Notes under the pieces: model-generated | Told to the model about the DNA's origin: nothing | The model's input: only the letters and a program-made list of their open reading frames with translations | The model's database searches: none | Shown: positions 16,090 to 24,212 of the stretch, piece by piece | Numbering within the stretch: position 1 is the stretch's first letter | Layout: each line of letters starts with the position of its first letter | Position numbers and translations under genes: made by a program | Origin: Roseovarius indicus | GTDB taxonomy: Bacteria; Pseudomonadota; Alphaproteobacteria; Rhodobacterales; Rhodobacteraceae | NCBI RefSeq assembly: GCF_008728195.1 | Contig: NZ_CP031598.1 | Coordinates: 1,984,001 to 2,048,000 of the forward strand | Reading direction: 5' to 3' | Length of the DNA stretch: 64,000 bases

Positions 16090-16116
16090 AAAGAGCCGGC
16101 ATTGTGCCGGCTCTTT
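16090..16116. terminator. Bidirectional intrinsic terminator
   Basis: Perfect 12-bp stem AAAGAGCCGGCA / TGCCGGCTCTTT with a 3-base loop. The A-run on one side and TTT on the other let it work for both strands. It sits between the convergent biotin carboxylase and dctP genes, exactly where a shared terminator is expected. Confidence 0.92.
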
Positions 16117-16148
16117 CCAGTTGTGCGGTCGGGAGAAGCTGACCGCGA

Positions 16149-17264
16149 TCAGTATTCCGCGTCGGTCTCGATCTTCGAGAAGATCTCTTCGTCGAGCAGG
16201 CGCTGGTAGGTTTCGCGGTCGGTGCCGTTTTCTTCCAGCAGCTTGGTCCATTTCTCGCGCAGGCGGCTGATTTCATCGGCGATCTCCTGCGGGTGGGCGA
16301 TGCCCTTTTCCTCGCCCTTGGCGACGGCCTCGTCCTGGTACTCCTGCGCGAAGCTCGAGACGAACTCGGCGAATTCGGGATCGGCATGATAGAACTTGGT
16401 GCCGGTCTTGGTGTACTCGTCGATCACGTCTTCATCTTCCTTGAGGTAGTTGAAGATCGCGCCGGTCACCATTTCCGCGAGATTGCCGGTGACGGCCTTG
16501 CGCTGATCGGGGGTGAGCGAGTTCCACTTCTCGATGCGCATGTTCATGGTCGAGGCGCCGAAGAAGCCGCCGAGCGGATCGAGGATCACGAATTTCGCGG
16601 CTTCGCCGTAGGAGCGGGCCTTCTGGGCCGCGACCGAGTGCAGGGCGCAGTCGAGAATGCCGCGGTCGAGGGCCTCGTAGGCTTCGTCGGGGCTGACGTT
16701 GATCGGCGTGGCGCCGAGGGCGCGGGCCAGTTCGGCGTAGGCGGCGATGCCGCGGACGCGCTTGCCCTTGAAGTCGTCGATCGTCTTCAATTCTTCCCGG
16801 CAGTGGTAGACGTAAGGTGTGAGCGCGTAGGTCGCGAGCGGCCGGGTGTTGAAGTCGCGGTATTCCTGTTCGCAGTCGGGACAGTTGAAGAGCACCAGCT
16901 CGTTCAGGACGCCGGTCATGACGAGCGGCTTGTCGTTGAGCAGGCTGAATTCGCCGAGGTAGGTGTCGACCGGCATTTCGGAGGGCACGTAGGCGCCGAC
17001 GAAATAGCCCGCATCGGCCAGCCCGTCACGCACGCCGCCGGGGATGTCACGGCCCGAGAGCAGCGAGCCGCCGACATGCATCTCGTAGTCGATGGTGCCG
17101 TTGGAGTCTTCCTTCACGTTTTCGAAGAACTCGGTCAGCACGGGGTTGGTGATATGCAGCGGGTTGAGATAGCTGGCATACACGATCTTCGTGTTTTCCT
17201 GGGCCCAGGCCGCGCCGGCGGTCAGCGCCACGGTCGCGGCAATCGCTAGTTGTCCAAGTTTCAT
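16149..17264 (-). CDS. dctP: TRAP transporter substrate-binding protein
   Basis: Periplasmic solute receptor of a tripartite ATP-independent transporter, 371 residues, with a Sec signal peptide ending at GAAWAQE. Internal Cys residues (FNCPDCEQE, HCREE, DCALHS) suggest disulphides. The carboxylate-binding Arg region (GKRVRGIAAYAE) fits the DctP family. GGAGG six bases before ATG. Ends against the bidirectional terminator. It is followed upstream by the membrane subunits; context suggests import of the organic acid that the acyl-CoA cluster degrades. Confidence 0.92.
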   Translation of the reverse strand: MKLGQLAIAATVALTAGAAWAQENTKIVYASYLNPLHITNPVLTEFFENVKEDSNGTIDYEMHVGGSLLSGRDIPGGVRDGLADAGYFVGAYVPSEMPVDTYLGEFSLLNDKPLVMTGVLNELVLFNCPDCEQEYRDFNTRPLATYALTPYVYHCREELKTIDDFKGKRVRGIAAYAELARALGATPINVSPDEAYEALDRGILDCALHSVAAQKARSYGEAAKFVILDPLGGFFGASTMNMRIEKWNSLTPDQRKAVTGNLAEMVTGAIFNYLKEDEDVIDEYTKTGTKFYHADPEFAEFVSSFAQEYQDEAVAKGEEKGIAHPQEIADEISRLREKWTKLLEENGTDRETYQRLLDEEIFSKIETDAEY

Positions 17265-17343
17265 TTTGGTCCTCCTCTGTTGTTCTCTGGGCGGCTCCTC
17301 TTCCGCCCGACGGGTTAGTTCCGGAATCCGGGGCCGCCGCGGG

Positions 17344-18651
17344 TCATCGCATGAGGCCGGGGATGAATAGCGAGATCTGGGGGAACAGGATCAGCAGCGA
17401 GAGCGTCACCAGGTCGGCCAGCAGGAACCACAGGACCCCGCGGAAGATCGTGGTGAGCGATATGGCGTTGCCGACCACCCCCTTGATGATGAAACAGTTC
17501 AATCCGACGGGCGGCGTGATCAGGCCGATCTCGAGATACTTGATCATGATGACGCCGAACCAGATGAGATCCATGTCGAGTGCGTGCAGGATCGGCACCA
17601 TGATCGGGATGGTGAGCAGCATGATGCCCATCGAGTCGAGGAACATGCCGAGCATGATGTAGATGAGCGAGACGCCGACCATGAAGAGCAGCGGATCGAC
17701 CGCCATCTGTTCGACCACGTCGGACAGGAAGGTGGGCAGGCCGCTGAAGGCCATGAAGCGCGCCAGAAGGAAGCCGCCCATGGCGATGAAGAGGATGGTC
17801 GAGGTGCCCTTGAGCGCGTCGAGCAGCGAGTTGACGATGACCTTAACGGTCAGGCGGCGCTGGGCTGCGGCGATCACGAAGGCCATCAGCGCCCCGCCGG
17901 CCGCGGATTCGGTGGCGGTGAAGACGCCCGAGTACATGCCGCCGATGACGGCGAGCACCAGAAGCGGCAGGGGCCAGACTTCGAGCAGGATGGCAAAGCG
18001 GGCGCGCCAGGTGACGGTTTCCTCGACCGGCGGGGCGAGCGAGGGCTTCAGTTTGCAGCGCAGGACGATGAGCGCCATGAACATGAAGGCCGACAGCAGG
18101 CCGGGCAGGATGCCCGCCAGCAGGGCCTGGCCGACCGAGACCTCGGCGAAGATGGCGTAGAGCACCATGAGGATGCTGGGCGGGATGAGCGAGCCCAGCG
18201 TGCCGGCGACCGCGACGGAGCCCGCTGCAAGGCCGGGTTCGTACTTGTAGCGCATCATTTCGGGGATCGCGATGCGGCCCATGGCGGCGGCGGTGGCGAC
18301 GCTGGAGCCCGAGGCGGCGGCAAAGCCGGCGCTGGCCATGGTCGAGGCCACCGCAAGCCCGCCCGGCAGGCGGCTGAGCCAGAGGCGCGCGGCGGCGAAG
18401 AGGCTTTGGGTGAGCCCGCTGTTATAGGCGACGCTGCCCATCAGCAGGAACATCGGCACGGCCGAGAGCGACCAGTGGGCGATGAAATTGTAGGGCTGTT
18501 CGGTGAGCACCGCGAAGGCCGCCGTGGGCCCGCGGATGGCCGCGACGCCGGCAACCGAGACGCCCGCCAGCGCCAGCGCGATGGGGACCCGCAGGGCGAG
18601 CAGCAGCAGGAGCACGCCCAGGCCGATGGCGCCTATTGCAATCGAAGACAT
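17344..18651 (-). CDS. dctM: TRAP transporter large permease
   Basis: Twelve-helix integral membrane subunit, 435 residues. Family features include the SVAGVAAI start of helix 2, the GSSVATAAAMGRIAIPEM loop with the conserved Ala-Ala-Met-Gly pattern, and the C-terminal LDSMGIMLLTIPIMVP. The start ATG overlaps the dctQ stop (TGATG). Drives sodium- or proton-coupled uptake with DctP and DctQ. Confidence 0.93.
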   Translation of the reverse strand: MSSIAIGAIGLGVLLLLLALRVPIALALAGVSVAGVAAIRGPTAAFAVLTEQPYNFIAHWSLSAVPMFLLMGSVAYNSGLTQSLFAAARLWLSRLPGGLAVASTMASAGFAAASGSSVATAAAMGRIAIPEMMRYKYEPGLAAGSVAVAGTLGSLIPPSILMVLYAIFAEVSVGQALLAGILPGLLSAFMFMALIVLRCKLKPSLAPPVEETVTWRARFAILLEVWPLPLLVLAVIGGMYSGVFTATESAAGGALMAFVIAAAQRRLTVKVIVNSLLDALKGTSTILFIAMGGFLLARFMAFSGLPTFLSDVVEQMAVDPLLFMVGVSLIYIMLGMFLDSMGIMLLTIPIMVPILHALDMDLIWFGVIMIKYLEIGLITPPVGLNCFIIKGVVGNAISLTTIFRGVLWFLLADLVTLSLLILFPQISLFIPGLMR

Positions 18652-19187
18652 CAGTGGGCCGTCCCGTGTGCTGGAGTGTTCTGGTCGGGGTCGTTCTTGC
18701 CGAAGGCGACGGCGAATTCCTCGATGGCGCTCATGGCGTAGACGATGCTCATCAGTCCGGTGCCGGCCACCACGAGCCAGCGCGCCGGCCAGGTGAAGAC
18801 GAGGATGACGCCGAGGACGAATTCGCCCAACTGGGTCATGGCCATCGCTTTCTCGATAGCGGCCATCGTGAAGTAGCCCATTGCCAGGGTGGCAAGCACG
18901 TAGACAATGCCGTCGATTGCCGCGTTCGTGCGGGGGCCGAGACCGGCGGTGAACAGTTCGATGATGACGTGCCCGCGGTGCAGCTGGATATAGGCCAGCG
19001 GCAGGAAGACCACCGAAACCATGTAATAGAAGGAGACGATTTCGAGCGTGCCGGGCACTGTCGAGCTGAACATCGTGCGCAGGGCCGCGTCGGCGCAGAT
19101 CTGAAGCATCATCAGCACCATGGCAATGGCGGCGATGCCGATCTGTGCCTTGCACAGCAAGACTATTGCGCGGCGTATCGCCGTCAT
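18651..19187 (-). CDS. dctQ: TRAP transporter small permease
   Basis: Four-helix small subunit, 178 residues, with the DctQ pattern of helix ends and the conserved RGHVIIELF after helix 2. The ATG at 19187 has a strong GGGAGGA. It is the first gene of the dctQ-dctM-dctP operon; a copy of the recurrent motif lies about 115-130 bases upstream. Confidence 0.9.
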   Translation of the reverse strand: MTAIRRAIVLLCKAQIGIAAIAMVLMMLQICADAALRTMFSSTVPGTLEIVSFYYMVSVVFLPLAYIQLHRGHVIIELFTAGLGPRTNAAIDGIVYVLATLAMGYFTMAAIEKAMAMTQLGEFVLGVILVFTWPARWLVVAGTGLMSIVYAMSAIEEFAVAFGKNDPDQNTPAHGTAH

Positions 19188-19301
19188 TGTGTCCTCCCTT
19201 GCGATAAGAACCTGGCGTTGCAGACTCACGTATCGCCGTTTCAACTTAGGAAATTGATCAATCTGAATGCAAGCAAATTATCTCATTTATATGCGTTCAA
19301 T

Positions 19302-19317
19302 TGCGGAATTGTATCGC
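19302..19317 (-). promoter_or_regulatory. Copy 3 of recurrent operator-like motif
   Basis: On the minus strand GCGATACAATTCCGCA. It lies in the 155-base gap between the enoyl-CoA hydratase and dctQ. Here the site is also part of a TTGCG-N9-CGCAA inverted repeat (19301-19319). Confidence 0.5.
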
Positions 19318-19342
19318 AAATTGGATCGACACATTCTGGGAT

Positions 19343-20059
19343 TCAATCCTGTGTTGCATTTCGTTCCAGCCGGTCGGCCACGTTCGCCTCTGTCGCGAGT
19401 TGCCGGGCCTCGGCAGCGGGGGCGGTGGCGGAGGCGCGGACGAGGCGGCGAATCTGCTGCAGGCGGGCGGGCGGCAGGTCGGCGAGTTGGCGGGCCAGCG
19501 CCTCGGCCGCGTCCTCCGGCGTGTCGGAGAGTTGGGTGACGATGCCGAGATCGAAGGCGTCGGCCGCGGTCAGGGGCGTTTCGGTGCAGAGCACGTGGAA
19601 CGCCCGGCGTTCGCCGATGACGGCCACGAGGGGCGGCACGACGAGGGCGGGCAGGACGCCCTTGCTGAGTTCGGGGAAGCCGAAGCGGGCGCCGGGGCCG
19701 GCGATGGCGAGGGTACCGGCGCAGACCATGCCGCAGCCGGCGCCGAGGGCCGGGCCGGTGACCACGGAAATGCTGGGGATCGCGAGGTCGGAGAGGGTCG
19801 CGAAGAGGCCGCCCATGCGGTCGGCATGGGCGCGGAATTCGGCCTCGGTGGTCATGGCACCGACCGCCTTGAGGTCGGCCCCGGCGGAGAAGGCGGGGCC
19901 CTGGCCGGAGATCGTCACGACGCGGGCGCGCGCTTCGGCCTCGCGCAGGGAGGCGACGATGGCGTCCATCAGCTCGGCGTTGAGGGCGTTGCGCTTGTCG
20001 GGCCGGTTGAGGGTCAGCCGGGCGATGCCGTCGGTGATGGCGAAGGTGACGAGGCTCAT
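19343..20059 (-). CDS. Enoyl-CoA hydratase/isomerase
   Basis: Crotonase-fold enzyme of 238 residues. The oxyanion-hole motifs are FSAGADLKA and ALGAGCGMV. The catalytic Glu is in FPELSKGVLP; the first catalytic Glu position of classical hydratases is not obviously conserved, so isomerase or hydrolase activity is possible. Start overlaps the flavoprotein stop (ATGA). It is the last gene of the carboxyltransferase-flavoprotein-hydratase operon. Confidence 0.88.
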   Translation of the reverse strand: MSLVTFAITDGIARLTLNRPDKRNALNAELMDAIVASLREAEARARVVTISGQGPAFSAGADLKAVGAMTTEAEFRAHADRMGGLFATLSDLAIPSISVVTGPALGAGCGMVCAGTLAIAGPGARFGFPELSKGVLPALVVPPLVAVIGERRAFHVLCTETPLTAADAFDLGIVTQLSDTPEDAAEALARQLADLPPARLQQIRRLVRASATAPAAEARQLATEANVADRLERNATQD

Positions 20060-21633
20060 GACGGCGCCTTTTGGCGGCCGAGCGCGTGGCGGGCCGCTGT
20101 CCAGCCGCCGACGAGGCATTCGGTGAGGTTGCCGCCGCTCATGTAGACATGGCCGAAGATGCTGCCCAGCTCGCCCGCGGCGTAGAGGCCGGGGATCGGA
20201 TCGCCGAAGGGGTCGACGACCTGCTGATGCACGTTGCGGCGGGGGCCGCCTTGGGTGTTGATGACGATGGGTTGGACTTCGCCCGCGTAGAAGGGCGGGG
20301 TGTCGATGGGGCGCATGGTGTCGGGCTGGCGGTTGAACGCGGTGTCGGTGCCGGTTTCGCAGGCGATGTTCCAGGCCGCGACGGTCTCGCGGAGCGTCTC
20401 GGGCGGGGTGCCGGTGAGGCGGGCCAGTTCTTCCAGCGTGTCGGCCTTCTGGAAGATGCCCATCTCGACTTCCGTCAGGTTGTCGGCGCTCCACTCGTGG
20501 CGGGGGTGGGGGTCGTTATGAACGACGCGGCCCATCGGGTACATCTTGCGGCCGTTTTCGTCGAAGATCATGAAGGCGGGTTTGCGCGGGAAACTCTGGG
20601 TGCCGAAGTCGAACACGTCGAAGGGGCGGGCGCCGGAATCGCCGGGGTAGGGCGGGTATTCGTCCATGAAGCGGTTTCCGGTGGAATCGACCACGATCCA
20701 GGCGAGCGGCGCGAGGGAGCGGGTGCTGGCGCGGGTTTGTGGTGTCTCGCTGCCTTCGAGGCCGAGATCGGCCAGCATGTCGAGGCGACCCGGCGTCCAC
20801 ATTGGGACCGCCTTGAGGAACAGGCCGAACGGGTAGTCGGGATCGGGGTGCTTGAGGCCGTAGGGCCCGTGGTAATGCCACATGTGCCAGAGGTCTGCGC
20901 CGACCGCTTGGGCCATGCGGATGCCGTCGCCGGTGTTGCCGAGGAAGGCGCCGGGGATGAGTGGGCCGCCCTGGAAGTATTGTGCCTGCATCTCGGGGGC
21001 GTGCTCGAAGCCGCCGCAGGTGAGGATGACGCCGCGGCGGGCGCGGATCCGGCGGGCGGTGCCGTCGATGGTGGCGGTGAGGCCGGTGACGGCGCCGTTT
21101 TCGCCGGTGACAAGGCGGTGGACGGGCGCGTTCGTCTCGATGCGGACGCCGGCGGATTGGGCGGCGTGCTCAAGGACGCGGAAGAGGCGGGTGCCGTTCT
21201 TGACGGGCGACATGGCGTGGTAGCTGTCGGCGCCGTCGATCTCGGGCAGGGCGGTCACCTCGGCATAGGCCAGCGCGTCGTAGCCGGGGTAGGGGTAGTT
21301 GCCGAGCGCGTCGATGACGCGCATCTCGGCGCCGCAGGTGTCGGCGAGGGTTTTCAGGTAGACGGGGGCCTTGGCCATGCCGGTGGCGAAGGCCTGCAGG
21401 ATGTCGTCGGGGGTATTGCCGCCGCAGGTGGCGCGGAGGTAGTCGAGGGCCTTTTCGGGCTGGTGGCTCACGCGGATGCCGCCGGCGGAGGCGATGGAGA
21501 GGCCGCCGGGGAAGGGCATTTTCTCAAGCAGCAGGGTGTCGGCGCCGTTGGCGGCGGCCTCGTAGGCGGCGGTGGCGCCGGCGGCGCCGAAGCCCACGAC
21601 GACGATGTCGGCCTCGTCTGTCCAGCCGCTCAT
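20056..21633 (-). CDS. FAD-dependent oxidoreductase, fumarate reductase/KstD-like
   Basis: 525-residue flavoprotein of the FAD_binding_2 superfamily. The Rossmann motif GFGAAGATAA is near residue 14, with LLLEKMPFPGG. A capping domain follows, then the C-terminal FAD motif GLYAAGELGSIFG. Such proteins dehydrogenate or reduce alpha,beta C-C bonds (fumarate, urocanate, 3-ketosteroids, tricarballylate). No signal peptide or heme domain is present, so it is cytosolic. Coupled by ATGA overlaps to the carboxyltransferase upstream and the hydratase downstream, so its product probably feeds CoA chemistry. Substrate not recognised. Confidence 0.85.
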   Translation of the reverse strand: MSGWTDEADIVVVGFGAAGATAAYEAAANGADTLLLEKMPFPGGLSIASAGGIRVSHQPEKALDYLRATCGGNTPDDILQAFATGMAKAPVYLKTLADTCGAEMRVIDALGNYPYPGYDALAYAEVTALPEIDGADSYHAMSPVKNGTRLFRVLEHAAQSAGVRIETNAPVHRLVTGENGAVTGLTATIDGTARRIRARRGVILTCGGFEHAPEMQAQYFQGGPLIPGAFLGNTGDGIRMAQAVGADLWHMWHYHGPYGLKHPDPDYPFGLFLKAVPMWTPGRLDMLADLGLEGSETPQTRASTRSLAPLAWIVVDSTGNRFMDEYPPYPGDSGARPFDVFDFGTQSFPRKPAFMIFDENGRKMYPMGRVVHNDPHPRHEWSADNLTEVEMGIFQKADTLEELARLTGTPPETLRETVAAWNIACETGTDTAFNRQPDTMRPIDTPPFYAGEVQPIVINTQGGPRRNVHQQVVDPFGDPIPGLYAAGELGSIFGHVYMSGGNLTECLVGGWTAARHALGRQKAPS

Positions 21634-23168
21634 GGGTCGATCCGCGAGACGAAGCCGGTGCGGCGGGTGGCGTGGGCGCTTTCCAGCGCCTCGATGATGG
21701 TGGCGCGGGTTTCGTCGGGGCGGATGATGTCGTCTATCAGGCCCTGCTCGGCGGCGATGTAGGCGGAGGCATCCTCTTCGGCCTGGGCGAGGAGCTCGCG
21801 GCGCTTGTCGTCGGGCGAGTCGGCCTCGCGGATTTGTTGGCCATAGGTCAGCTCGACCCCGGCGGCGGGGCCCATCACGTCGAATTGCGCGGTGGGCCAG
21901 GCGACGAGGCGGTCGGGGCCCATCGTCTTGCCACCGAGGGCGAGGTAGGCCAGCCCGATGGCCTTGCGGATCACGACGGTGACCTTTGGCACCTCGCTTG
22001 AGGCAACGCTGTTGAGGATGCGCGCGGCGAGAGAGACCATGCGTTTTTCCTCGATCTCGGGGCCGACGATGAAGCCGGGGCAATCGGTAAGGAAGACGAG
22101 CGGGATGTGGAAGGCGTTGCAGGTGTCGACGAACTTGCGCAGCTTGTGGGCCGCCTTGTCATCCATCGCGCCGGCCCAGTGCATCGGGTTGTTGGCGACG
22201 AGACCCACGGTATGGCCGTCGAACCGGGCGAAATGGGTGAGCAGGCCCTTGCCGTAGGCGGGGCGGAAGGGGAAGCTTTGGCCGCCGTCGACAATGAGCT
22301 CGATCAGGCGGTGCATGTCATAGGCGCGGCGGTGGTTGTCGGGGACCAGCGCGTTGAGGGCCTCGGCGCCGTCTTCGGTGTCGCAAAGGGCGGGCTCGGG
22401 CGCGAGGCGGGGTGGGAGGTGGTCGCAGTTGGAGGGGAAGTAGGAGAGGAACTTGCGGATCGAGAGCAGCACGTCGCGATCGTCTTCGCCGACGTAATCG
22501 GCCTGGCCGGTGACCTCTGACGACATCTGCCAGCCGCCGAGTTCGTCGGGGGTGACGGTCTTGCGGATGCCGACTCGGACGACGGCGGGGCCGGACATGC
22601 CCATGAAGCCGCTGTTCTTCGTCATCGGCACGAAGTCGGACTGGGCGGCGGTGAAGGAGGGGCCGCCGAAACAGGCGCCCATGATGGCGGCGACCTGCGG
22701 CACGCGGCCCGAGAGTTGCATGTGCTCGCGGAAGCGGTTGCCGATGGCCGCGGCGGCAGCGCCGTTGTTCTCCTGGAATCGTCCGGCGCCCGCTTCCATC
22801 AGGGCGATATAGGGGGCGGAGTGTTTGAGGGCGAGTTCGCGGAGGCGCGAGATCTTGGCCTCGGCGGTGCGGCCGCGGGTGCCGCCGACGACGGAGGCGT
22901 CTTCGGAGCAGACATAGACGAGCCGGCCGTCGATGGTGCCCTTGCCGGCGATCAGCCCGTCGGCGGGGGTGCGGTCGTGCAGGTCGGGGTGGGGGCTTCG
23001 GCCGAGGACGCCCAGCTCGGAGAAGGAGCCCGGGTCGAGCAGGATGTCGAGGCGCGTGCGCGCGTCGAGCTTGTTCTGCTTCGCGAGGCGCTCGAGCCGG
23101 TCGGGGCCGCCCATCCGGCGCCCGGCGGCGCGGCGCGCTTCGAGCTCTTCGAGTGTCTTCTTGTCCAT
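21630..23168 (-). CDS. Acyl-CoA carboxylase carboxyltransferase (PccB/MccB-like)
   Basis: Transfers CO2 from biotin to an acyl-CoA; 512 residues, the usual length for a single-chain beta-type transferase with N and C crotonase-like halves. Characteristic motifs are GACFGGPSF, the CoA-side MSGPAVVR and the biotin-side FLTDCPGF. Its sequence is of the propionyl/methylcrotonyl/geranyl type rather than AccD. It heads an operon divergent from the biotin carrier gene, 105 bases apart, so the two are likely co-expressed. Confidence 0.92.
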   Translation of the reverse strand: MDKKTLEELEARRAAGRRMGGPDRLERLAKQNKLDARTRLDILLDPGSFSELGVLGRSPHPDLHDRTPADGLIAGKGTIDGRLVYVCSEDASVVGGTRGRTAEAKISRLRELALKHSAPYIALMEAGAGRFQENNGAAAAAIGNRFREHMQLSGRVPQVAAIMGACFGGPSFTAAQSDFVPMTKNSGFMGMSGPAVVRVGIRKTVTPDELGGWQMSSEVTGQADYVGEDDRDVLLSIRKFLSYFPSNCDHLPPRLAPEPALCDTEDGAEALNALVPDNHRRAYDMHRLIELIVDGGQSFPFRPAYGKGLLTHFARFDGHTVGLVANNPMHWAGAMDDKAAHKLRKFVDTCNAFHIPLVFLTDCPGFIVGPEIEEKRMVSLAARILNSVASSEVPKVTVVIRKAIGLAYLALGGKTMGPDRLVAWPTAQFDVMGPAAGVELTYGQQIREADSPDDKRRELLAQAEEDASAYIAAEQGLIDDIIRPDETRATIIEALESAHATRRTGFVSRIDP

Positions 23169-23273
23169 TCAGTCCCTGTCCGTTTTCATTTTTGTTTCCG
23201 ATTCACTATAACAATTGACCAGCATTGTGCCAATAACTATGGTTTCATTTAAGAAGAAAGAATGGAGTTGCAC

Positions 23274-23495
23274 ATGGCGCGTACTGAGATCACGGCGACG
23301 GTCACCGGATCGGTCTGGGAGGTTCCGGTCTCGGTCGGCGACACGGTCAACGCGGGCGATGAGGTCGTGATCGCGGAGGCCATGAAGATGGAGATCGCCA
23401 TCGAGGCACCTGTGGCCGGCAAGGTGGTCGAACTGCGTGTCGCGAAGGACGACGAGATCGAGGAAGGGGCGGTGATCGCGGTCATCGAGAGCTGA
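23274..23495 (+). CDS. Biotin carboxyl carrier protein
   Basis: Small biotinyl domain of 73 residues, with biotinylation site EAMKM at the expected turn and flanking GDEVVIA and APVAGKV. It lacks the long Pro-Ala linker of AccB. The ATG at 23274 is preferred because GGAG lies six bases before it; another ATG at 23262 would add four residues. Partner of the biotin carboxylase at 14679 and the transferase at 21630. Confidence 0.92.
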   Translation: MARTEITATVTGSVWEVPVSVGDTVNAGDEVVIAEAMKMEIAIEAPVAGKVVELRVAKDDEIEEGAVIAVIES

Positions 23496-23519
23496 CGGCA
23501 CGGGCGTGCGCGCCGCGCC

Positions 23520-24029
23520 TCAGGCGACGGCGCTCATGCCGCTATAGGCGCCATCGAAATAGAGCAGGGGCGAGGCGGCCTCGGGCAGGGAGGCCACCAC
23601 GACGCGGCCGATGAAGATCGCGTGTGTGCCCGACATGATGACCTGGTCGACCTCACAGTCGAAGCTGACCAGCGAGCCCTCGATGGCCGGGGCGCCGGTG
23701 GCGAGCCGGGTCCAGTTGCACAGATCGAGGCGCCTGGTGCTTTCGACGTTCAGGAACTGGTTGGCGAGGTCCTGTTGCTTTTCGCTGAGGACGTTCACGC
23801 AGAACCGCTTGCTTTCCGCGATGGGCCCGCAGGCGGAGGCGGACTTGTTCACGCAGACCAGAAGGGTGGGCGGCTCGGCGCTGACCGAGCAGACGGCGGT
23901 GGCGAGCATGCCGTAGAGTTCGCCGTCGGATTCGGTCGAAATAACGTTCACGGCGGCCGCGAGGCGCCGCATGCCCATGCGGAATTCGTCTGGTCCGGCG
24001 GCGGTGAACGACGTGTGGCTCATGTTCAT
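23520..24029 (-). CDS. Flavin reductase family protein
   Basis: FMN-binding split-barrel NAD(P)H:flavin oxidoreductase, 169 residues (HpaC/DszD-like). Typical motifs include GMLATAVCSVSAEPPTLLVCVN, FCVNVLSE and HAIFIGRVV. Start ATG at 24029 follows GGGAGG. It is usually the reductase half of a two-component monooxygenase. No obvious monooxygenase is adjacent, but the acyl-CoA-dehydrogenase-like proteins at 13007 and 24213 belong to the fold used by some flavin-dependent oxygenases. Divergent from 24213. Confidence 0.9.
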   Translation of the reverse strand: MNMSHTSFTAAGPDEFRMGMRRLAAAVNVISTESDGELYGMLATAVCSVSAEPPTLLVCVNKSASACGPIAESKRFCVNVLSEKQQDLANQFLNVESTRRLDLCNWTRLATGAPAIEGSLVSFDCEVDQVIMSGTHAIFIGRVVVASLPEAASPLLYFDGAYSGMSAVA

Positions 24030-24092
24030 GCTTTCCCTCCCGAGGCGCCGATGACCCCGGTGTGTCCTGGCGGGGGCGTCGGCTCGATTACT

Positions 24093-24108
24093 GCGATACA
24101 TTATGCAT
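24093..24108 (+). promoter_or_regulatory. Copy 4 of recurrent operator-like motif
   Basis: GCGATACATTATGCAT, between the divergent flavin reductase and acyl-CoA dehydrogenase genes. It is 64 bases from the reductase start. Confidence 0.5.
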
Positions 24109-24140
24109 ATATTGTTCTTGCCAGCAAGATAACAATGCGT

Positions 24141-24187
24141 AATGATTGTCATATCATTGAAAGACAATTCGCCGGCCCAGGCCGGCG
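24141..24187. repeat. Two adjacent inverted repeats in the leader of an acyl-CoA dehydrogenase
   Basis: AATGAT-N6-ATCATT at 24141-24158 is followed by CGCCGGCC-CA-GGCCGGCG at 24170-24187, both perfect. The second ends 25 bases before the ATG at 24213. The GC hairpin has no T-run after it. The two may be an operator and an RNA hairpin, respectively. Confidence 0.55.
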
Positions 24188-24212
24188 ATTCTTATGGGAG
24201 GAGGTGTCTTGC

